A program made the position numbers and the translations under genes. Under the pieces are notes generated by a model. The model worked only from the letters and a program-made list of their open reading frames with translations. It was not told the origin of the DNA and searched no databases. Of a DNA stretch of 64,000 nt, positions 36,901-48,900 are shown in pieces (position 1 is the first letter of the stretch; each line of letters opens with the position of its first letter). Source of the stretch: Psococerastis gibbosa (lineage: Eukaryota > Arthropoda > Insecta > Psocodea > Psocidae); assembly GCA_963971405.1 (NCBI GenBank), contig OZ020490.1, positions 3,844,001-3,908,000 on the forward strand, in the 5' to 3' direction.

Positions 36901-39900
36901 TCTAAATAGAAATTGTCATTAAGGCGCCCATTCCACATACGTCAATCGTCAATGAAAAATTGAAAAATGAAGTTTTAGCAGACATTAAAGACATACTAAA
37001 AATTCTGCTACCACGTCAATTTACTTCATTTTGACGTCATTTTTCAATTTTTCATTGACGATTGACGTATGTGGAATGGGCGCCTTAAGTGATTATGTTT
37101 ATCTTGTTATTATTAAATCGGCTGATGTAGTTAGCCTATGTGAGCCGATCCAATAATAGTAATAATAGAAACTATTACAAGATAAGTGTTACTTAACTAT
37201 TAATTGTATTTCGTCGGACTCGTATACTTTCTTTCTCACATTTTTACAGGGGTTAACACTTAAAAAATTCAGTAGTCGCGTGTTCAAGACTGGCAATGCA
37301 TGTCTGGCTGTGCCAATAATATATTAGCAAAGCTGCTTGTAGCATCATGAACTCATACTGTACAATTGTAGTTGTATGTGTGAAATTCAAATGTCCCGCT
37401 TAAATTGAGAATCGAATCGCTTGCTTCGTATACACAAGGCATTATTTGTTTTGCTTTTAAATTTTTTTCTGAGTCGATTAAAGAGAGATCATCCCTGGTT
37501 CGAGTCCAATTATCAGACCTTTTTCTTAACTTATTTCTCTGCCTCTCAATTTGTATTTGTCTATTTTTCAGGGTGGTCTGTGTGTAGCTTTGGAGCTCGA
37601 GGGGAAGTCGTGGCGCAATCTACCGTAACCAACACGTTCACCCTTTCATAATTTCTGTGTCTTTTGCAAAGTATCCTCCCCGGTTCTCAGATCGTTTCTT
37701 ATTGTTCCCCCTTTTAATTTTTCATAGGGCATGTTTCTGACCACAACATCCTAATTAGAGCAGTTGTCATTAGAGAGTATCCTCGACCTGTGCTCATGCC
37801 TAGACCCTTATTGGGCTGTCACGGCGTTTTTTTAATTTTTTAAAAATGTATCTTTGTCTTTGTTTTAGAGTGGACTGTGTGCAGCTTCGGAGCTGGAGGG
37901 GAATCGTGGTACAAGCTACCTTATTCAACACGTGCAGGTACCTGAAGGGGGCTCCAGATTCCCCAAATTGGATGAATGTGCGCATTTTCACTATGAGCAC
38001 GTCGAAATTGGGCCTATACAGGTAAATAGAATGAAGTCTTTGTTTACAAAAAGTTTAATACACAGTATGTGTAGCATTCGTTTGTATATATTCTCATTTC
38101 AAAAGCACTGATTCTGTTCTCTATAGCATGTGTCAAACTCCATCCTCCCTTAGGCGGGGTTCCACCGACCGGCTAGGGCTAAATACAAACGTGGTAACAG
38201 ACATTCAAGACTTAGGCGGTGGTTCCGCCGACTTCGCATTGCAGAATGCAAGTGGCATTGACGGAAATGTTTGTTTTACTCTATGCCAGCGGTTCCCAAA
38301 GTGTGGTCCGATGCCTCTGATGGGGGGGCCGCGACCGGTCTGTAGCTGCAGACCCCCGGGGGTCCGCGGGCTGATTAAATTTCAGGTTTAGATTTTTTTC
38401 CTGCATTGCCGGTACCAAAAAGTTCAAAAAATGAATTTTCGAATTATGGCGTGAATTTGTCTCATGTAATATTCATATTATTGCATTTAACAAAAAGTTC
38501 TTTCTGCAGCTTCACAATGTAGAGTGGAGTGGCTACGGTACTGTGCCTCGCTAGTGGGCAGACCATACTCAGAAATACAGGCATGCTGCATCAGCAGTTA
38601 GAGACCACCTCGATTTCAGATTTCAGACTGAATGTCTCTGAAATGGAACCGAACATATTGAAAATTGTACAAGAAAAATCACAATTTCATTTTTCTCATT
38701 AAATAAATATTATTATGTAAAAACGTTATTACAGACTTTTAAAGCTAGGTTAGCGTGAGAAATCCATGCTCTTTTTATCTTCTGATTTTTGGTACTTTAC
38801 AGCTTATAGGGGTCCGCCGGATCATTTTACAAATTTTGGGGGTCCGCGATAGAAAATGTTTGGGAACCGCTGCTCTATGCCATAGTTAAAATTGATCAAT
38901 GATCATAGAGTAAAATCACAAACAAACAAACTAAAATAAAAAAAATGGCGTCATGGGATATGTTAATTACAAACATTTTAATAGATTTCTATAAAAAGAA
39001 AAACAAACATTTCCGTCAATGTCATTTGCATTCTGCAATACGAGGTGGGTGGAAACCCCGCCTAAGTCTTGAATGTCTGTTACCACGTCACCGTATTTGT
39101 ATTTAGCCCTAGCCGGTCGGTGGAAACCGCGCCTTACCATATAGAACGATTGGGAACATATAACATTCCCTTTTCGCAATCTAAGGTCCAACCGCAGATT
39201 CAACCTACCACTTTAGACCTCGGCATAGGCGCGGTTTCCACCGACCTGCTAGTGCTAAATACAAATACGGTGACGTGGTAACAGACATTCAAGACTTAGG
39301 CGGGATTTCCACCCCCCTCGCATTGCCGAATGCAAATGACATTGACGGAATTGTTTGTTTTTCTTTTTATAGAAATCTATTAAAATGTTTGTACTTAACA
39401 TATCCCATGAAGCCATTTTTTAATTTTAGTTTATTTGTTTGTGATTTTACTCTATGATCATTGATCAATTTTAACTATGGCATAGAGTAAAACAAACATT
39501 TCCGTCAATGTCATTTGCATTCTGCAATGAGAGGTCGGTGGAAACCCCGCCTAAGTCTTGAATGTCTGTTACCACGTCACCGTATTTGTATTTAGCACTA
39601 GCAGGTCGGTGGAAACCGCGCCTTATGGTTACGATCTCTCCAAGATATGCGCAGCAATCGTTTGTATATCCACATTTCAAATGCAATGATTCTGTTCTCT
39701 ATAGCATGTGTGAAACTCCATCCCTCCTTACCATATAGAACGATTGGGAACATATAACATTTCGCTATTCGCAATCTAAGGTCCAACCGCAGATTCAACC
39801 TACCACTTTAGACCTCGGCATTATGGTTACGATCTCTCCAAGATATGCGCAGCAATCGTTTGTATATCCACATTTCAAATGCAATGATTCTGTTCTCTAT

Positions 39901-42900
39901 AGCATGTGTCAAACTCCATCCCTCCTTACCATATAGAACGATTGGGAACATATAACATTTCGCTATTCGCAATCTAAGGTCCAACCGCAGATTCAACCTA
40001 CCACTTTAGACCTCGGCATTATGGTTACGATCTCTCCAAGATATGAGCAGCATTCGTTTGTATATCCACATTTCAAATGCACTGATTCTGTTCTCCATAG
40101 CTTGGGTGAACGTCCATAACTGCGGCTGTTCTCTTAACTAATAGTACCTGGTCTTCTTCTCCTTAAAGCGTTCTTTGGTTCATGTTGTAGATACGACTGC
40201 TGGACGAAGATGACGTGAAACCGTTAAGCCAAGACCGAGAGAATGGAAAATACTGGTACCTGAGTGTTATGAGTCATGGAAAGACGTGGATGGTACGACG
40301 GTCGTTCGAAAATTTCAGGATGCTGGACCAACAGTTGCACAGATGTATCTATGACCGGAAATTCTCGGGGCTTGCTGAAATACCTGCTGAACCTGAGGTA
40401 ACTAATTTTTATTTTTCTTGAGACTGACTTATATTTAAAAAGCTACAAAACTATTCACAAACTAGAGAGGTGCACCTGACCTTCAATCAACCAATCGGTG
40501 GCCACCCGGAATTTATTTTATTTTGTTGAGGGGCTAAAGGACCTCAACAAGCTGGCTTAATTCTGACTATGCCATGTGGTTTGGCAATGGCATAGTTCAG
40601 CTTTAAATAAATAAATATTGACTTTTTTTAATATTACTAAGCCAACCTAGCGGAGTTGAATTTGTTAATTTGGCAATTCAGTTTCACTGCACCTAAACTG
40701 AAAAATTCCTCCTAATACTATGCATGAAATAGTTCGCTACTAATTTAACAGACCAAACCGTTATAACTTAAGTGTTAAATTAAGTAAAAAAAAAATATAT
40801 ATATATCCGGGTGCACTCTGGGATTGCCGGCAGAAGTGAAAACATGAACATTGACTTGTGAGTGTTTTTTAAATTTTATGGTTAGGAATTAATTTCGCTC
40901 GAATCGCTTTATTTATCATTATAGAAGTACTATCATTTATGTGGTTAAATACAATATAGACGGCAGGCTTTGTTGTGTTTTAAATTGGAGTGTACTTTGG
41001 GTATAGTAGTAGTAGATTTTTGGCAGTCCCAGGCCATTGGGTATAGTATGCATAGTCAAAACAAGTCTTCTTACGTTAATCATGTGCTTGGCATGTACTT
41101 TGCTGTGTTTTAAATTGGAGTGTATTTTGCGTATAGTATGCATCGTCAAAACCGGTCTTCTTACGTTATTCATGTTAATCATTTTGTTCTACATAGAAAT
41201 TGCTGTGTAGTTTGTGTATAGTGTCCATAGTCAAAATAGGTCTTCTTACGTTAATCAGGCGGTTTTTTTCGTTTATCATTGAACAAACCCTAGATGCGTA
41301 GTCTTCTTACATTGCAATTCCTCTCATTTCAATTTTCCTTTCTATCCCTTATCTAAAATCTAAATAATACAAAAGTGCTCAGCGTCGCTAAAGAAGTTTT
41401 CACTTCAAAAATGTAAACTAACCTATTCTGGAGTGATCCAGTATCAACGGCCAGTTTCCTTTTAATGTATTTCTAATTCTTGTTTAGCATGATGAAGCGA
41501 TTCTCTCGGAGTACCTGGCAGGGCTGTCCAATATTGCGTGTAGTTTCATCAACTGCGGCCCAGTCCTCAACTGGCTGGAGATGGACAATCGTGGCAGAAG
41601 ACTGCTCGTTCCCGACACGGACACGTGTCCCATTAATACTCCTGCAGTGGCTGCTGCGTACGCAGTCAAGAAATACCAAGCTCAAGCCCCCGATGAACTG
41701 TTTTTTGAGGTTTGTATATAAGCTCTTTTTTTAAGACATGAGGCTATGTTTGTGGCATATGCGCCAAGACTAAATTAAGGTAATTAATACGATAGCTGGT
41801 CTCCTATCTGTTCAGTCACCATTACGCGTTTCCATCTATACCGCGAGGATGTACCGAGTAGGGATCTTCGCCTCTGGAACCATAAGGCATTACTCAGAAG
41901 CTCCACCCCGTAGATCGGTTAAGGATTATGGTGGTAGGAGCCACCTACAGGACTGAATGTGTTATTTTTGTTTTTCCATACTTTCAGATCGGGGATATGA
42001 TCTCAGTGATCGACATGCCTCCTCCGGAGGAGTCCATCTGGTGGAGGGGGAAAAGGGAGTACATGGTGGGGTTTTTCCCCTCAGAGTGTGTGTCCGTGAT
42101 TGGGGAGAAAGTTCCCCGGAACCTCAAGCTCAACTCTTCACCCATTGAGCCCAGCAAGTCAGTGCTGAGAAAGCATGGGAAGCTCATAGCCTTTTTCAGG
42201 TACGTGTTTTTTTTGTGGATAATTCTAAATGACGGAGGGGCAAGGGGGGGTAATTGGTGTGTTTTAGGGAGATTCTTCTACCTGTTGAGACGGCGACTAA
42301 TTTTCGACTTCCGGAAAATTCCTTCACAACTTTTCAATTCATGACCCCCGGAGTCGAAAGCCACCCCCCGTTCAAAATGTTTTATATACGGTATGTATGT
42401 ATGTATGTATATCGATTTTAGGAAACACTCAAACTTACTTAAATATTATCCGATCTTGATGAAACTTGGCACAAAAATTGATCATAGAAATATGATTGAG
42501 TTCGTTACCCAGCATGATACACCATATTGTTCCAAGATAGCGGCCGATTAGAGCCTTATATAATTCATATCTCAGTTATTATTGGTCCCACAGGAATGAA
42601 ATAAAATCTGACCGAAAGCCCGTATTATTATCTATGATAACGGTAATCACCACTTTTTACGACAAATCAACGATTTAAACATGGCATCCAGTCAAAGTGA
42701 AAATAATGTGGTACGTGTCTTAAGTAAAAGTTCATAGTCGTTACTGTGGTTCGAAATATGGAACACAAGAGTGTTTTGGGTTGATTATGTGGTCTGGAAA
42801 ATGAAGTATTTATTTTATTTTTTTATTACATAGCCTACATAGTTTAGAGAACTAATGGAAAAGCGGAGTCTGAGCTTGAACGGAATCTCCCTACACCTGA

Positions 42901-45900
42901 TTGGCCAAAGCCGAAAGGGATTTCTTTTCCTCATTGTTGGGAGAAGAAAACAGTAGTAATAGTAGTAGTAGTAGTAGTAGTGAATTGAAGAAGTGCTTCC
43001 CACTAATGTTTAATCCTGAAACTACTGCTCTACGTCCTCTTCTTCTTTATGTCCTCCGCAAGTTTCTTTTTGAACACTCTCAAGGTTACGGCATCTTTGA
43101 CATTTCTCTGGAGCAGATTAAACATTTGTAGACCTTCGTGGAAGGTGCTCGTTCCGCTGGTTCGTCTTCTATATCAACAATGACGGGAAACAATGTATAC
43201 TATTTGAAGCCAAAGACAAAGCAAGCGTTCTCTCCCTCACTTTTGGGGGCTTCTCACATTTTTGGGGGGTATGTAACTTACTTACTTTACTTTAACGGCG
43301 CCTTATCCTTCCCACGGGGTCGGCGGCACGGATCTTAATCTTCCAGGTGTTTCGGTTTTGGGAATCATCCGGCGAGAGACCGAGGGTCCTGAGGTCCTCC
43401 CCCACTTTCGTTTCAAGGGACATCTTATAGGTCTTGGGCCCTCCTCCGTGTAGTCCCTCACACGTTGTAGCAGGTGTCCATTTTCTCTTCTTATCGTATG
43501 ACCCCACCACGCCAGTCTTCGTTCCCTGACTTTATCGGTGATCGATGCTACTTGCATATCCGCCCGGATGTCCTCGTTTCTTCTCCTGTCTGTCAATTTG
43601 TAACCCAGACAGTAACGCAACATTCGCATCTGGGCCACATGCAGTAGTTTCTCTTCGTCCCTCCGCAATGGCCAGCACTCCGCTCCGTAGGGTATGTAAC
43701 TAATTTTTAATTCTACTTTCAGGTCTTTTATATTATCGCGGCCGTCTCGCCGACGTCTAAAACAGTCTGGGATTCTGAAGGAACGAGTGTTTGGCTGCGA
43801 CCTCGGGGAGCATTTGCAAAACTCGGGGCACGACATCCCGTTGGTGCTCAAGTGTTGCGCAGAGTTTATTGAGACACATGGCATTGTAGATGGCATTTAC
43901 CGACTCTCTGGCATCAACTCAAATATCATAAAACTCAGGTACATTGGCTGTCACACTCCGAATTGCACTAGGGGTCTTCACAGTGTTTGTGTTATCGAGT
44001 TATACCTAGTTAAGTGTGTTATATCAAGCTAAGTTAACACACGTGAAACCCGATAACTAAGCTAACCAGCGTGCTATCCTAAACGCACTTCTGAGTTGGT
44101 TAACTGTGTTATTTAGGTTGCGCTGCGAGCGACAGTGGTTTGACTGCCGCCATATTTGTTATGTCGGTTGATTTGAAACACGATTTTAAAATTTTGTAGT
44201 ATTTAAGTTTATTTGTACTTTCTATTGTGTCACAAGAAATTACCGTAAATCCTTAAAATTATAGTAACCAAAATGAACAAAAAATGTAAACAAATGTGGC
44301 ACTAGAATAGAGTTCTGCCCTTTCTTTAAAACCGAGCCACGAACGTCTTAAGTACTACCACGTTGTTTACTCTGTTAAATATTTTCGATATAGCATGATA
44401 AATCACCCCCGAGGTCCACTCACGATTGTGTGTTAACTTGGATAGCACATCTCACTCGATAACTCGAAAACACCAACACTGTGAAGACCCCTACTAATCG
44501 GGGACCTTCTAAGATTAGCGTATTCTGAGAGTGTGAGGGCAGTTAAAGGTTTTTAGATAGCACGAATAACTTATATTGAACATGAGTAACTAAAAGGGCA
44601 TCGTAATAACATAGAGGGTGTCATAATGACGTACTCGAGGGATTGTTTTATACCTCATGACCAAGGACATATGTGACAGACGATACATAACATATTTACA
44701 GAACAATGGTTTGGTGTCTGTCCTCAGCCATGAGCCAACACATGGTTGTCAGCAGTGCCATGTATAAATACTTGTGTGATAGTTTGTTAGTTTCTGGAGG
44801 ATTTACCACGCATAATTAATACACATTTCATTTGAGAGGAAAATATGGTCCCCGAGTTTTCCGTTTTTTTTTAGAATCATAAAATTTCAATCATTGAGGC
44901 ATAATTTCGTTATCATAAAGTAGAAGAAATATTCCTCTCCATTTTGAAATATAGTGTCTGGCCGTGACTGAGACCAATTGGCCACAGTTTTGGAACTCGT
45001 TCGACCTTACACCCTTCTTCTTCTTCTTCAAGTTACAGCCGGCTGGCTGGTTGGCAGGAACATGTGGCATCGATGCCTCCACTCCTGACAGCATTGCTTA
45101 TTGTTTGCAGGAATGCCTTTGATGAGGACCGTGTACCTGCATTATACGATGACCTGGCCATCCGTCAGGATATCCACAGCGTAGCCAGTCTTGTTAAGAT
45201 GTACTTCCGGGAGCTCCCGAACCCGTTGTGTACCTACCAGCTGTACCATCAGTTTGTGAGCGCAGTACAAGATGAGGGGGGCGAAGAAACGAGAATACTC
45301 AAAATGCGGGATGTAGTCCGTAAGCTGCCCCCACCCCATTATAGGTAGGTCAGCTGTAGAGTTCATCGACTACGATGGCAAGGTGGTAGCTTGGTCGTAC
45401 TTGTGCGAGTCTCTACACGCCATGCGATCGGAGACGTGTCGTAACTCATCACGGGTACTAACCTACAGAGACGACTGAAGAGGTCAATCGGATGCATTCA
45501 TTAAATTGTTTGCATGCGATTAACCTTAAAGAAAAAAAAAAAAATTAAATTTATCGAGAGTTTTAAATAGGAGATTAGCGTGCCAAAAAACCAAGTGATG
45601 GCAGTCATTACAAGGACCGAAATAAATCGTAATATTGTTCTGGATGGTGCGCCTATAGTACAATGTAAACTATACTGGTACCTAGGATGCATTGTAAGCA
45701 GTGAGTGGGAGGTGAGCCAAGGAATTCGCAGCCCCATTGAAGAAGCTCGAAATGTCTTCATCACAAGGCAGAAATTACTTTTTTTTTTTTTTTTTTTTTT
45801 TTGATTGTTTGTCCTCACTGGCTACTCCACCAAGTGAGGGAAATATATTGAAAAAAAATCGGTGCCGGAATCTGCGGTTTGACCTTAGATTGCGAAAAGT

Positions 45901-48900
45901 GAAATTGTGTGAGTTCCAAATCATGCTCTATGGTATGGAGGGATGGTTCCCAGCTATGGAGAACAGAATCAGTACACTTGAAATGTGGATATACAGACAA
46001 ATGCTGCGCATTTCCTGAAGAGGTCGTGTCCCGACTGCTGAGGCCCTGAGGCGATTGGAGACAGAAGCTGAGTTGCTGCTGGCGGTTAGGAAACGGAAAC
46101 TAACATGCTTCGGCCATGTGGTGAGGAACGAAAAATAACATGTTTTGCATCTTATAATTCAAGGGAAGATAGAGGGACGGAGGGCAGAAGAACATCCGGG
46201 TTGAAAAACCTGCAGCAGTAGTTTGGCAAGAGCAGAACTTCCCTTTTCAGAGAAGCAGTCTCCAAAGTCCCATAGAAGGGTTTATAAAGAAAACGATAGA
46301 AGGGACGGGGCATTCTCCCTCTTCTTCTTTATCTGCCTTGTTAGAACCCGGTTCAGGTTGGTAGGGTACTTTCAATTCATATATAACACAATCTCTGTCG
46401 TTCGTACGACTTTTCTTGAGCATGGATGCAACTATGGATCTTACATAAGCTTTTGTGTTTGGTGGGTCAGAGAGGCAAAGCGAGTGGAATGACACCATGA
46501 CATGTCGCCATTGTGAGAGCACCCAATCTGCCAATGTAATGAGGTGTCGCGGCGTTGCAGTTTGTTGCAGTAATTTCATTTTATGTTTGCTGTTCCAGAA
46601 CACTGGAGTACCTGACCCGGCACCTGGCCAAGGTGGCGCAGAGAGGCAAAGAGACTGGAATGACGCCGCGGAATGTCGCCATAGTGTGGGCACCCAATTT
46701 GCTGCGGTGTCGCGAGTTTGAGGTGGGCGGCGTCGCAGCGTTGCAATTTGTCGGCGTTCAGGCGGTCGTCACAGAGTTTCTCGTCACCTACGTCGAGCTG
46801 ATATTTATGGAAGGTGTACCTGCCGTGTCGGTCCCTGACGAAATAGGTACAGTATTTTCTGTTTTTGATCTTTCTTGTTTATGTTATGTGGCAACATAAG
46901 ACTATTTCACATAAGTAGTTTTGTTGTCATTTCCGGAAAATACATATGGCTGATATGAAATTCATCCGTGCAAGTTAGAGGACGAGAGAGAATTTGTTGA
47001 AGAACTATTGATGGAGAAGATAACGAGAAGGGGACTACAATGGTTCGGACATAGAATAGAAAAACCGTGTATTTCTCAACAAAAATGAACTTGTGAACGT
47101 GAAATAACAACCTGTGCCCCCTCAAGCCGAAGCGTGGGAGGGTGGCACTTACGACTTACACTTACAAACCTAATATAAGTTCAATATGAATAAATATTAA
47201 CATGGAAAACAAGAAAAAAGCCGACTATTGTCCTTGTTAAGCAATACAATGTCCAGGTTTCTATTAGAAATTTTTTAAATTTACTCATACAAAGCGGACT
47301 ATGGTCCTTGTTACTGAAATACATTCCTAAGTAAAAATAAATAAATAAATAAATTACAATACGTAGTTAGTTTAGTTAGTTTAATTGCCGTAATTCCCCC
47401 TCCAGCCAGAGTACAATTTCACGTTTATAAGCCTGTTCTGTATTTTTTTTCCTGGTGAATCGCTGATGTAGGTGCGTTTATTTGTGTAATGTAAAGAGAA
47501 TGGATAAGAGCTGGTGCACGAATTACGAAGACCAAGAAACAGAAACAGCACAAACACGGATTTTTTTTACCCTCTTTCCGTCCCTTGGTCCAAGCACACA
47601 TCATCTCACAGGAGTGAACCCTGCCCTGTTCAGATGGTGATCATTTCATTTTTATCGTACCTTTTTGTTACTTTCAGGCTCGTCCCGAAAGTCGCGGCCC
47701 AAATCCCTTGCCATCTCCACACCTACCAAACTCCTACCGCTCGAGGAGGCGCAGAATCGAATTCTGAAAATCGACCAAGAGTACATTGAGGTGGGCGGTG
47801 GCCCAGCGAGTCTGCCCCCGCAGTACCACACAGTCATAGACTTGCCGAGGAAGCGGCCGGGGTCGAAGCGGTCGCCTCTGGGCTGGAGGAAGTTCTTCAG
47901 CGGGCGTGGGAGTAAAGGCGCGGGAGGTGGGCACCAGCGGAAGAGCTCTACTCCTGCTGACCTGGGAAGGGTGAGTTTTTGTACTTAGTTTAAGGCCAGG
48001 TGCACACAGGCAGATTCTATAGTAGCAGTTACGCAGCAGATCAGTTGTGGGGTGGTGCTAAAAATGTTGCGCTACGGTACTTTTAGGTATATTTCAATAT
48101 ATTGTTGTAATAGTTATATCTGTTTTTTTTTAATAGGAAAAGACAGTTTCGGAAGCCGACGTGCAGGCTAGTAAGCGTCGGCTGCGGCCAGCCAAGAGCG
48201 TAGAGAGTCTAAACAGTGCGGGGGAAACGCCTGTTCAGCAGAGCCCGTGCCCGCTGCTGATTGCGAGCCCAAACCTGTTGCGGGTTACCGATAAGGGGAC
48301 CAATCATAATCGTTCGGTGTCGCACGAATCATATTTCGATACGCTGCAGGATAATCAGGTACGGTAATAAGTAGACCACAGACTGGAAGAAATTCAGTTG
48401 TTGCGTATGCTTCAGGCGACTGCTGGCTCACATTTGGTCATCTTACCTCCCATCTCGTCTCAACCCGCCACTGAGTTGCCATAACTGATGTCCCATGTCC
48501 TACTAACGCTAACCGCTTCCGCACACCCTGCAACACCAGCTTGGTCATGACGAGAGATCCAGATTTCTGGTCATTGCGTATCTCAAGTCAACACCCCTCT
48601 TCTGAGCACCATGTTGAGAGTCTGGCGTTGTCGCCATAGTCACTATACGTATTCTGTGATCATTTCATTCACATGGCGATTACAGGGGAATGCGGTTTTC
48701 TCCGTCCTTAATGAAATATGGTGTAGTAACATATACGTCACAGCAGAGAAATCGTGATAAGTTGTATGAGGCGCACACTGTGCAAGTTTTATCAACAGTC
48801 ATCGTACACGTCATGATATATACGAAAGCTCGCATCGCATATTCGTAAGGTGACTGTTGTTCGCGTAACACTTGCACAGTATGCCTCAGCCAACTTACCG

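Larger units (their letters stand above)
38069..40115 (-). repeat. 198-bp tandem array derived from a LINE tail, invaded by MITEs
   Basis: Units beginning TTATGGTTACGATCTCTCCA start at 39623, 39821 and 40019 (period exactly 198). An earlier unit (38069 onward) is split by insertions at 38153 and 39228. On the minus strand each unit encodes NLRLDLRLRIAKCYMFPIVL then FEMWIYKRLLRISWRDRN, an RTE-like LINE segment. It lies in RhoGAP intron 2. Confidence 0.88.

Noticed and set aside
36607-36922. Independent small gene at the end of the degraded LINE
   Set aside because: The plus frame contains GRPRLRWRDQVLEDVH, a LINE C-terminal motif; the minus frame is its shadow.
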